From Pavlovales sp. CCMP2436 (lineage: Eukaryota; Haptophyta; Pavlovophyceae; Pavlovales), in NCBI GenBank assembly GCA_026770615.1, contig MU631594.1, forward strand, positions 178,543 to 188,983: a stretch of 10,441 nt of DNA. Reading direction: 5' to 3'. Positions 1 through 6,414 of the stretch are shown here, one piece after another. The stretch's first letter is position 1. Each line of letters begins with the position of its first letter. The position numbers and the translations under genes are program-made. Below the pieces are notes generated by a model. The model did no database searches. It was not told where the DNA came from and saw nothing but the letters and a program-made list of their open reading frames with translations.

Positions 1-264
1 CATCCCCACCCCACCCCCACCCACCACCACCAATTTAATGTTATACCTGCTGCCACGCCCCCTGATCTACCCACTGTTGCGAACGTGCGCGCAGAGCCCA
101 CCAACGGTTTATGAACCACCAGCCTCCAGGTGAATTGCGCACTGGCAAAATGGGGGAGGGGGGGGATGGGGGTGGGGGTGGGGTTGCAAAGCGTGAGAGA
201 GACACGCAACTGGTTCATAGGAGGGACTACTGGGGTGAGAGAGAGAGAGAGGGGGGGGAGGGGT

Positions 265-295
<31 letters not shown>

Positions 296-430
296 GCGCG
301 CAGCCGCGTCACGGGGCGGGTCATGCAGTGGGGCGCTCTCTTTTAAAAAGAGTGCCTGCGATGTGTGTGTGGGGGGGGGTCATCCAGTGTGTATGTGTGA
401 GGGGGGGGGGGGGTGGTTCATTAAGTAGGT
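1..430. repeat. Simple-sequence and homopolymer-rich tract
   Basis: Patches of C-rich (CCACC-like) sequence at 1-34, G-runs at about 150-185, a GA microsatellite at about 237-296 and more G-runs at 370-415. Open frames on both strands here translate to Ser/Leu/Pro or Gly/Arg/Glu low-complexity sequence and are not credible genes. The G-runs on the plus strand are dense enough for G-quadruplexes. I see no gene in this stretch. Confidence 0.85.
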
Positions 431-477
431 GAGATAGAGGAGAACAATCTCAGCAACGCGCCTAATAAGTATATTCC

Positions 478-551
478 GCCAGGACTAATGAATCTGACGT
501 TGACCAAGTCTGCTAGTGAACACCACCTCTTGAACACTGTCTAGCCGCTAA
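478..551 (+). repeat. 5'-truncated copy of dispersed retroposon-like family R
   Basis: This copy begins at GCCAGGACTAA and runs to AGCCGCTA, matching the last ~75 bases of the 130-bp repeat at 4561-4690 and 8771-8900 with small indels and substitutions. The family's upstream half is missing. It ends in the TA/TAA-rich tail seen in other copies. A short near-repeat (AGTATATTCC before, AGTATTCC after) could be an eroded target-site duplication. That part is inference. Confidence 0.65.
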
Positions 552-621
552 TAATACTTAGTATTCCACGGCCTGCCCCTGGCTTCATTATTATTTCCCT
601 GTGACTGCATCATTTTATGTC

Positions 622-907
622 GCAGCAACGCACCGAGGAAGATGCAGTCGCATCCGAAAATTTAAACTGTAATTGTTAAAAACCAGTTTACAGTTCACAG
701 TGTGTACTTACTTATTATCGCATTGGTGAATACCTCGCCGGCGAGGTATACACCAAGAACAGGGTCCTGACTTCAGCAGCAACGCACCGAGGAAAACGCA
801 CTTGCATCCCTGATGTGATTGTTCTCCTCACTTTTTTGATGTAAAAAAAAAAATTGCATCAAAAAAAATCACAGCACGCACCGAGGAAGATGCAGTTGCA
901 TCCCTGA
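622..907. repeat. Three spaced copies of a ~35-bp motif (T repeats)
   Basis: Near-identical direct copies lie at 622-655, 776-813 and 871-907, sharing the core GCACCGAGGAA followed by a variable stretch and GCATCC. In the third copy the stretch GATGCAGTTGCATC is self-complementary. Spacing is uneven (about 154 and 95 bp), so this is not a simple tandem array. On the minus strand all three read as G-C-x-C-I/V-F-L-G-A in one frame each. A weaker resemblance exists to part of repeat A/B (near 4040 and 7870). Confidence 0.7.
723..756. repeat. 34-bp near-perfect palindrome
   Basis: Two 17-base arms meet with no spacer at the CGCC/GGCG centre. The central 20 bases (730-749) are a perfect palindrome and the full arms differ at one pair. 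It lies between T-repeat copies 1 and 2. It could form a cruciform, or a hairpin if transcribed. No function can be assigned. Confidence 0.85.
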
Positions 908-2480
908 GCGAGCACTTCACCGACCCGCTGCATCCCAGTCGCGAATATCACCACATCGGTGTCGAAAAGGCCTCGGATCACGTCGTTGAGGCTCGAGGGG
1001 AGCGATATAAAGAGAGCGTCCTATGTATAAGTAGTTAGTTAGTTAGTTAGTATGGCCCTATAACACACCCACAAACGCCCTAGGCGTTGAGAAATGCGGT
1101 TTTCACGATATCTGCAGTGGGAGGGGGCGCTATGTATATACGTATATATTTTTATGAAGAGAGCGCCCTATGTATACGTATGTATTTAATATAATTTATT
1201 CCGATCAAGACTCCATTATCGTTGGTTCATAACATCGCCGCTCCGAGGAGTGAATCCGTCGTGCCAGCAGGTACCTCCAGCGCGCCTCATGTATGTATAT
1301 ATGTTTATATACATATATGTATATAAATGTATGTATATGTATGCACGTGTATGTACGTATATAAAGATGTATAAATAGATGTATATGTATGCATGCGTAT
1401 ATATGTGTATGTATACACATGTATGTATATGTATGTATATGTATATGTATCTAGATGTATATGTGTACACATGTATGTCTGTAGGTATATGTATACATTT
1501 ATACATGTTTATATGTACACACTACCGGAGATCCATCGGCACGCGCGGTGGCGCCCAAGCCAGCGCAGCCGACTAAGGCACGCAGCAGGCAATGGGTGAC
1601 GCAGCGCTCAGACCAGCACAACATTCAGAACGGTCAGACGCCAGCTTGAATCCGTATCAGAAATGTAGTATGTTTGTGGATATATATGTATGTTGATAGA
1701 TATATTTATGTACCCCGTCGAACCACAGCGCCCAGTCGGCTAACGGGAGGTGCCGCCGGAGGAGCGGGACCTTCATCCACTTGGGCGACCAAGGCTTTGG
1801 CTTTTTTAGCTCCGCCAAGCCCGCGGCGTTCTTGTGCTCGCTGTCGCGCGCTGCGAACACGGCCTCAAGTGCGAACCCACTCAGCCCTGTAAAAGGAAAG
1901 GATTTTTGATTAGGACGTCTGTCCCCGGAGACCGTCTTCCGGACATGTCCAGGACCACTCCCCAAGCACAAGATACCGCCCCCCCCTGAACCTGGTTACT
2001 CAGAGAGCCTGCGGGGCCAAACCGACTTAACCAAAGGGTGCCCACCTAAAGGGGCCAACGGCGTGCACCTGTGTCGTTGGCGGGGAAGCTGCCCCAGTCC
2101 ACTCGCTCCGTGACGAGCTGATACCCGTGCAGCGACGCGTAGCAGTTCCAGTTATCCACGTAGAGCGACGTGCCCTCCTTGTCGCTTGGCCACCCATCGT
2201 CGCCACGGCGGAAGTGCGACGTGTACGAAGGCGGGAAGAACGTTATCATCACGATGCGAGCCGCGTCGCCCCCGCGCGCCGGAGCCGCACTGCTCTCCCC
2301 GCGTGTGTACACCAGGAGCGCCGCGCTGATCCACCCGAGTGCGAACACCACGAGCACGCCCGCTGCCATACGCGACGCGCTGTACGATGCGGACCATCTG
2401 GCCGCAGCCACGGGGGGGGACAGGGGTGCCCCCTCATCCCACGAGGAGCGCGCAGGGCGGGCCAATGCATCTCCGGGCAT
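862..2480 (-). CDS. GT-A (GT34-like) type II membrane glycosyltransferase, spliced, C-terminus unresolved
   Basis: Predicted sugar transferase of the secretory pathway. Exons read on the minus strand are 2480-2069, 1886-1714 and 1020 to about 921 (frame open to 862). They join in phase (412 nt, then 173 nt). Residues 1-37 are a cytosolic tail, 38-58 one hydrophobic anchor followed by a lumenal stem, and about 82 onward the catalytic domain. Supporting motifs are IVMITFFPPSY, the family-like NCYASLHGY, WSPKWMKVPLLRRHLP, and WALWFDG joined by splicing to DALF. This makes a D194-G195-D196 metal/nucleotide-sugar motif. The ATG at 2480 is chosen because the frame upstream is open but has no ATG before an in-frame TAA. 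The domain after DxD is short (about 33-53 residues) for the family, so further exons are missing or the gene is broken. GT34 versus a neighbouring nucleotide-diphospho-sugar transferase family is not settled. Donor and substrate are unknown. Confidence 0.8.
1157..1176 (-). repeat. Duplicate of the intron 2 / exon 3 junction
   Basis: These 20 bases match 1010-1029 at 19 of 20 positions. The latter spans the predicted intron 2 acceptor (ATACATAG) and the first codons of exon 3. The copy would give G-A-L-F instead of D-A-L-F if used as acceptor. It lies inside intron 2. Confidence 0.8.
1286..1520. repeat. ATGT/TA-rich imperfect microsatellite
   Basis: Long alternating TGTATG / TATATG sequence. 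The open frames here (Met-Tyr-Ile-Cys-Val or Ile-Tyr-His-Thr repeats) come from the repeat and are not genes. It lies inside intron 2 of the glycosyltransferase gene. Confidence 0.9.
1616..1660 (+). repeat. Dispersed repeat S, copy 1
   Basis: Matches 2898-2942 at 41 of 45 positions, with the shared core CAGACGCCAGCTTGAATCC. Both copies are followed within about 20 bases by TA-rich sequence, as are the R family tails. This copy lies inside intron 2 of the glycosyltransferase gene. The core faintly recalls a pol III B box, but with mismatches. Confidence 0.75.
1887..2068 (-). other. Intron 1 of the glycosyltransferase gene (182 bp)
   Basis: On the minus strand the donor is ACACAG|GTGCAC and the acceptor is TTTCCTTTTACAG|GG, with a CCTAATC branch-point-like element (plus 1908-1914) about 20 bases before the acceptor. 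It is a phase 1 intron. Removal joins the frame containing NCYASLHGY to the frame containing WSPKWMKVP with no stop. Confidence 0.8.
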
Positions 2481-2597
2481 GGCAACTAAGTCCTCCACGC
2501 CGCGGCCTCTGAGTCCCGGGGTCAGAGGCTCCGCGATCCTCGTCGGACTCTCCCTCTTGGACGGAGGAAACCACGGATTCGCAGTTCGTTAACTCAG

Positions 2598-2637
2598 TGA
2601 CGTCGTGAAGTGACGATGAGAGAACTCGAGCGGAATA
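2598..2637 (-). promoter_or_regulatory. Possible 5' regulatory element of the glycosyltransferase gene
   Basis: About 120-160 bases upstream of the ATG at 2480 lie a TGACGTC element (2598-2604, the bZIP/CRE core), a second TGACG at 2611-2615, and CTCGAGCGGAATA (2625-2637). The block 2612-2637 matches 7052-7077 at 22 of 26 positions, including an exact 13-mer and a preceding ACGTCGT. Shared elements could be promoter motifs or just another dispersed repeat. No TATA box or transcription start can be fixed. Confidence 0.25.
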
Positions 2638-2772
2638 AATTACTTACATATTTCCTATTTCCTCTCAAAAAAACTCAAAAAAACTACAGCGGCAAGTACA
2701 GAAAGAAACGACTCGAGAAACGCACAAGGGATTCGCAAGTCAGATCTTCCTGCTGCTCGGTGAAGATGCTCG

Positions 2773-2860
2773 GAGATTCCGAGCGGAGATTCCGAGCGGA
2801 GATTCCGAGCGGAGAGATTCCGAGCGGAGATTCCGAGCGGAGATTCCGAGCGGAGATTCC
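2773..2860. repeat. 13-bp tandem repeat, about 6.8 units
   Basis: The unit is GAGATTCCGAGCG. Units start at 2773, 2786, 2799, 2812 (15 bp, with an extra GA), 2827, 2840 and a partial one at 2853. The units are otherwise identical, so the array is young or homogenised. The period is not a multiple of three, so translations across it change reading frame each unit. It lies about 300 bases upstream of the glycosyltransferase start codon. Confidence 0.95.
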
Positions 2861-2897
2861 GCATTTAAAATCGATCGGTGGAAGAATATATATATAT

Positions 2898-2942
2898 GCA
2901 CAACATTTATAACAGTCAGACGCCAGCTTGAATCCCTATCAG
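2898..2942 (+). repeat. Dispersed repeat S, copy 2
   Basis: Second copy of the 45-bp repeat at 1616-1660. It is followed by TA-rich sequence and then by the reverse-oriented R copy at 2955-3076, so the TA-rich tail of R3 and the flank of S2 meet here. Preceded by a short TATATATA stretch. Confidence 0.75.
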
Positions 2943-2954
2943 TAAATATATACA

Positions 2955-3076
2955 TAGCGGCTCAGCATGGTTCAACAGGTGTTGTTCACTCACTGACTTG
3001 GTCGACGTCAGACGTTAGTCCTGGCAGCAGGGATGGTGGTGGTAGAAGTGAGGTCGGTGGTAGAATATGCCAGAGG
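2955..3076 (-). repeat. Family R copy 3, reverse orientation
   Basis: Reverse complement of the 130-bp R unit. It is nearly identical from the AGCCGCTA end through the CTGCTGCCAGGAC region, then diverges and has a short deletion toward the 5' end (GCCAGAGG in place of GCCACAGG). On its own strand it ends in TATGTATATATTTA, again a TA-rich tail. Upstream on its strand is a GAAGCTT, as before copy R1. Confidence 0.8.
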
Positions 3077-3243
3077 ATTCTCGTTCAGCTTTGCTTTGGG
3101 AAGCTTCAACTCCCAAACCCAACCCCCTGCCACATGCGAGGTCCCAACTCCCAGACGGCAGACCCTGGGGATTGCTGGTATCCCCATTCCCAACTCCCAA
3201 GCCCTCGCCGGCGAAAAATGCGTGTGTTTTGAACCGCTCAGAT

Positions 3244-3283
3244 CCTCGGTCACTCCATCGGTCAGCACTTTGTCATATCTGAC
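3244..3283 (+). repeat. Dispersed repeat U, copy 1
   Basis: 40 bases matching 5212-5251 at 34 positions (shared CCTCGGTCAC, CCATC and GTCAGCA), followed in both places by AT-rich sequence. The surrounding stretch 3080-3240 contains repeated CCCAACTCCCA blocks and no convincing gene. Confidence 0.65.
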
Positions 3284-3475
3284 GGAGTCAATAAACGCCG
3301 AATAAATATAGATTCGCGAATTCAAATATATATTACGTCAGTTCGTTACACAGAAGCTCGAAACTAAGAGAAGGCGCTGCTGGAGCCAGGACTCTGTTCT
3401 TTGTGAATCCCTTGCCAATACAGTAGCAATATGTAAGTTATTAATTATGAATATGATGTCATGATGTCCCTTTTA

Positions 3476-3507
3476 CCTCCTGGGGCGCAGTCTCTGCGTC
3501 CAGGAGG
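3476..3507. other. Strong stem-loop
   Basis: Outer arms CCTCCTGG (3476-3483) and CCAGGAGG (3500-3507) are exactly complementary. Inner arms CGCAG (3486-3490) and CTGCG (3494-3498) close a TCT loop, with a GG/T bulge between. It could be a structured RNA, a terminator-like hairpin or the end of a repeat. The stretch around it (3300-3880) has short overlapping frames on both strands (about 3514-3744) without recognisable domains. Confidence 0.7.
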
Positions 3508-3887
3508 CCCCGGGTGTCAGCGTCTGAGCGTCACTCTGTTGAGCTTTATAGCGTCACCTTGCGGTGGTACCAAAGTGCCGATCCAGAGCTCCGAGCAAGC
3601 GATTTCGTTCAGATTTTCTTGAAGATGGGTTTCACGTCCGGTAGTCTCGTCATTTTGCGCCAAGACGCCTTGTCTTGTGCGGCCTTGCCCCAGCTGGTCG
3701 AGACGCGCCAACGCCGACTGCTTGCCCGTCAAGGTTGATGCCAACGTTGTTGAGCTCGCGAGTTAGGTCGTGTCCGTAGCGATAAGTAGAAATCCTGTAC
3801 ACTGTAAACGGGATTTAAACCAATACCAGTTTAAAATTTCGATAGTAGCCAAGACCTGGCACCAGCAGTTGAACAGAGGCAAGTCCT

Positions 3888-3906
3888 GAACCATGCTGAG
3901 CCGCTA
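3888..3906 (+). repeat. Very short 3'-end fragment of family R
   Basis: GAACCATGCTGAGCCGCTA, identical to the last 19 bases of the full R repeat, then TAATA-type sequence as at other R tails. It abuts the left end of repeat A. Confidence 0.6.
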
Positions 3907-4060
3907 ATACTAATTTTATCGCTATCTGCCAGTGAACGGCCTCTCGGCCTCGCCAAAGAGCGCATACGGTAACGGGTGGCCGACAGCCCGGCCTGGAGCT
4001 ACCGTAAAATCCTTACCTTCAGAGCTTATCACGGAGTGGCGCAACGGAGGAAGAACGATA

Positions 4061-4308
4061 CAGCGTGTCGCGGGCAATAAGAAACCGTAGTGTTAAGAAG
4101 CTGAGCCTCGTTTTTATGTTGCATTGTTTTTATGTAATTTAAGCAAATTTAAGCATTGTGTGTATGTCATTTGCGAAGCTGAGCCTCGTTTTTATGTTGC
4201 ATTGTTTGTATGTAACTTAAGCAAATTTAAGCATTGCGCGTATGTAGCTTGCTAAGAAGCTCAGCCTCAAGCTCAAAATTTGCCCTTTATATTGCCCGCG
4301 ATACGCTG
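4061..4308. mobile_element. 248-bp MITE-like element at a TA target site
   Basis: Terminal inverted repeats: CAGCGTGTCGCGGGCAATA at 4061-4079 and, at 4290-4308, its reverse complement with one mismatch (18 of 19). Both ends are flanked by TA (4059-4060 and 4309-4310), while the empty site in copy B (plus 7858-7859) has a single TA. TA duplication with CAG-starting ends fits a Tc1/mariner-type non-autonomous element by family knowledge. There is no transposase inside. The interior is two 78-81-bp tandem units (4097-4174 and 4175-4255) plus a partial third. Confidence 0.85.
4097..4271 (+). repeat. Tandem 78-81-bp units inside the MITE
   Basis: Units start at 4097, 4175 and (partial) 4256, each with GAAGCTSAGCCTC. 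The first two share TTTTTATGTTGCATTGTTT and TTAAGCAAATTTAAGCATTG. The period is not a multiple of three. Internal tandem units are a known way for short TIR elements to vary in length. Confidence 0.85.
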
Positions 4309-4479
4309 TATGCGTAATCTCCATCGATAAAAGAAGACGCACTTTGAAGCACCAGGGGACAGTCTGGCCCATGGATAATACGCAGTCGAAAGACAGACTG
4401 TCGAAACTAAATCGGTGGTGGAAGGGGCGGGAGAGAGTTGCAGTGAGCTGTGAGGGTGTGCCGGTGTTGTGGTGATGGG

Positions 4480-4949
4480 CCTGGCAAGGGTGGACTAGAC
4501 TTGCTATATAGTACTAAGAGCGTTGTGTGTGTGGGGGGGGAGGAAGGGGGGAAGCTTAAGCCTGTGGCAATTGCTACGAGTTCACCACCAACCTCACCTC
4601 TACCACCACCATCCCTGCTGCCAGGACTAAAGTCTGACGTCGACCAAGTCAGTGAGTGAACAACACCTGTTGAACCATGCTGAGCCGCTATATATATATT
4701 TAGTACTAAGATGGACTTTATTCCAAACTTGATTAATACTTGCTCCTTTGGGCGGTCGACCGCGCGTAGCGCATGTGCAACATGTAAGATATGGCCGATT
4801 TAGACCCTAAAACGGCTAAAATAGACCCTAGATGTTTTCTTCGCTAACGAAGGGCGGCCTTCCGGCCGGGCGCCTTCGGCTTGATTGATTCAATCAACAT
4901 TTTCTCCGGCGCTATTCTCCAAAGGCCAGTCCACCCTTGTGATACCAGC
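4480..4949. mobile_element. ~470-bp TIR-bearing insertion within repeat A
   Basis: Copy B continues directly from GATGGG to ACGGTGGCAG, whereas copy A has about 470 extra bases between these points (4479/4951). Near both ends is a 12-bp inverted repeat, CAAGGGTGGACT at 4485-4496 and its exact complement at 4928-4939, with outer CTGG/CCAG. No clear target duplication is visible. It carries the R1 retroposon, and near its right end three hairpins in a row: CTTCG/CGAAG (4839-4852), GGCC/GGCC (4856-4867) and TTGATTG/CAATCAA (4881-4897). No transposase is present, so it would be non-autonomous. Confidence 0.6.
4509..4711 (+). mobile_element. SINE-like retroposon R1 with 11-bp target-site duplication
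   Basis: The 130-bp conserved R unit is at 4561-4690, 97-98% identical to 8771-8900 (three differences). It is preceded by a G/T-rich leader and followed by a TATATATATT tail. An exact 11-base direct repeat TAGTACTAAGA lies at 4509-4519 and 4701-4711, bracketing leader, unit and tail. Duplication plus a simple-sequence 3' tail and variable 5' truncation in other copies are the marks of target-primed non-LTR retroposition. No protein is encoded. A pol III A/B box pair could not be identified, so SINE versus short LINE 3' end is open. Confidence 0.7.
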
Positions 4950-5020
4950 GACGGTGGCAGCGGCAGCCGCAGCAGCTCGATATAAGGAGACGGCAAGCTG
5001 TGGTACAGTAGAAGTCGAAC

Positions 5021-5036
5021 ATGCTGAGCCGCTAAT
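5021..5036 (+). repeat. Minimal R 3'-end insertion within repeat A
   Basis: ATGCTGAGCCGCTAAT interrupts the A/B alignment. Copy B runs from GTCGAAC straight on, whereas copy A has about 19 extra bases ending AAC, with AAC also before the insertion. Short match, but at the same 3' end as all other R copies. Confidence 0.45.
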
Positions 5037-5211
5037 AACGTGGAGGGTTGAGACGAGGACGACAGCAGGCACATGGAAGGCGGCGGCGGCGGCGACAATG
5101 TGGCAAGGACATCGGCGCGTCAGGCAACTCAATAATGCTTTTTTTCACTCGTGGTCAAGCATCACAGGCGCAGCTGAAGCTGTGTAGTTTAGATCCTCTT
5201 AAGATCTTCCG

Positions 5212-5272
5212 CCTCGGTCACCCCATCAGTCAGCAACTAGTCTTATCTGACAGATCTTCGGTCAGTGACCGA
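5212..5272 (+). repeat. Repeat U, copy 2, with palindromic GGTCA sites
   Basis: 5212-5251 is the second copy of the repeat at 3244-3283. It is followed by TCGGTCA-G-TGACCGA (5258-5272), an inverted repeat. A related piece, AGATCTTCGGTCATGACCG, is at 5643-5660, where CGGTCATGACCG (5649-5660) and TGACCGGTCA (5655-5664) are overlapping perfect palindromes. Confidence 0.6.
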
Positions 5273-5990
5273 CGAAAAAATATATTCATACAAAAAAAGT
5301 GTGCCAGCTAGTTACACTACAGCTCGTATTACCCGCGCAGCGTACGAGCCCCCGCCCCCTGTCTGTACAGGATACAAGTATGCGTTCATGTAACGCTTTA
5401 TACACTGTGTGCGAGGTATAGCCTGACGTTTTTAGCTGGCAATTTGATTGTGTCTCAGGGCCTCAGCGGGCTCCTGGAGGGCCCCGCCGGAGGCAGATTT
5501 TGTGTTGACCCTTTTAAGCGGTATTATAGCCTTTTCGTGCATTCATGTATATATTTTTGCAACGCTACATTATTATAGCCATCGGTCAACGTGCCTCGGT
5601 TACTAATACGTGATATTCGGCCAATGTTCGGTCAGAGCTGGAGATCTTCGGTCATGACCGGTCAATGAAGTGGGTCTAATACCCGCGTCATTTTGAGAGC
5701 CCTCCCCCTTGTCCTCCTGAAGTGTACTTTTTGAAAATTTATGTTGGGGTACCCCCCTACCCCTGCAGTGAACCTTAGCTGCCCCACAGAGGTTAGGACC
5801 CCCCTTCCAAACCCGTGGCATGGAGATTGTCTATGCAAAACAGGCTCAGAAGGCGCGCGCGGCACATTTTATAAAGGAAGCAGGGTCAGTTGCTTGAGTA
5901 CGGGGACATTTATATTAAATATATTTTAATAAATAAATATTTTAAAAAAGATACAGTATAAATAAATGAATAGATTACATCGAGAGGCTA
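5273..5990. other. No convincing gene
   Basis: Apart from the palindromic GGTCA cluster near 5625-5664 this stretch has only short overlapping frames (5603-5929, both strands) without domains, a C/G-rich patch (5745-5820), and an AT-rich end (5900-5960) full of TAAATATT. It looks intergenic or like worn repeat sequence. Confidence 0.6.
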
Positions 5991-6380
5991 GCGGTGTTGA
6001 ACGCAAGCACGAGCTAAGAGAGGATTGGAGTCCGAGACGCGGTGAAGCGACGAAGGCAGCTAGAGAGAGAGAGAGAGAGATAGAGACGTGAAGAGTCACG
6101 ATGCAAAGAGCTGCAGTAAAGAGCAGTGAGGCGGCGCTGAAGCAGCTGTGTCACAAGATCTCTTAGTAAGTAAGAGAACCTGATGAAATGCGATGAACAG
6201 GCAACGAAGCAGCCGTAGAAGACTCGAGAAGGGGCCGGGATATTTCAATCCCGGGCAATCCGATAGGGTACCAGACAGATTATTTTTCTAACCGTCTATA
6301 ATAAATGAACCGAATTTTACATGGAATTCGTTAAGTGAAGGATGTCTGTCAGGCAGATAGTCGCCACGTCTCTGTCAGAC
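5991..6380. other. Purine-rich non-coding stretch with two hairpins
   Basis: Contains a GA microsatellite at about 6062-6081. Hairpin 1 is TCTCTTA/TAAGAGA (6159-6165 and 6171-6177, loop GTAAG). Hairpin 2 is CCGGGAT/ATCCCGG (6235-6241 and 6248-6254, six-base loop). TGTTGAACGC near 5995 recalls an LTR start, but no second LTR exists in the window. No gene is seen. Confidence 0.5.
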
Positions 6381-6414
6381 ACACTCTGCCACGCCATCCG
6401 TCGGCGGACATGAA

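Larger units (their letters stand above)
1021..1713 (-). other. Intron 2 of the glycosyltransferase gene (693 bp)
   Basis: The minus-strand donor is GACGGG|GTACAT (phase 0) and the acceptor is TTATACATAG|GACGCT. About 27 bases before the acceptor is a perfect TACTAAC branch-point sequence (plus 1046-1052), the end of four overlapping CTAAC units. The intron contains the ATGT/TA microsatellite at 1286-1520, repeat S1 at 1616-1660 and a decoy copy of its own acceptor at 1157-1176. The support is that splicing yields W-F-D-G-D-A-L-F, the expected motif. Confidence 0.75.
3907..5180 (+). mobile_element. Repeat A: ~550-bp dispersed element interrupted by two insertions
   Basis: The pieces 3912-4060, 4309-4479 and 4950-5180 are collinear with the reverse complement of 7478-8002 (copy B). 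Clear matches include GGCCTGGAGCTACCG versus its counterpart near 7915, a block around 4315-4345, and 4950-5180 near base for base. Copy A also has a ~19-bp R 3'-end insertion at 5021-5036. The right part has a shared degenerate frame around W-K-x-A-A-A-A-T-M-W-Q. Coding is now broken by frame changes. What class of element this is cannot be told from two copies. Confidence 0.8.

Noticed and set aside
109..428. Open frames on both strands (71 and 105 codons)
   Set aside because: Translation is Ser-Leu-Pro or Gly-Arg-Glu repeats created by GA, G and GT microsatellites.
437..829. 13-bp inverted repeat GAGGAGAACAATC / GATTGTTCTCCTC as ends of a 393-bp TIR element
   Set aside because: Exact match, but there is no target-site duplication and no empty site, and T-repeat copies straddle the right end. 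Kept only as a note.
622..907. T repeats as a CRISPR-like array
   Set aside because: Only three copies, unequal spacing and eukaryotic context.
1205..1599. Several open frames rich in Tyr, Ile, Met and His
   Set aside because: They are read from the ATGT/TA microsatellite inside a predicted intron.
1616..1660. tRNA or pol III B box in repeat S (GCTTGAATCC)
   Set aside because: Two mismatches to the B-box consensus, no A box at the right distance and no cloverleaf.
5991..6260. A possible LTR beginning TGTTGAACGC
   Set aside because: No matching second LTR, primer-binding site or retroviral-type coding sequence within the window.
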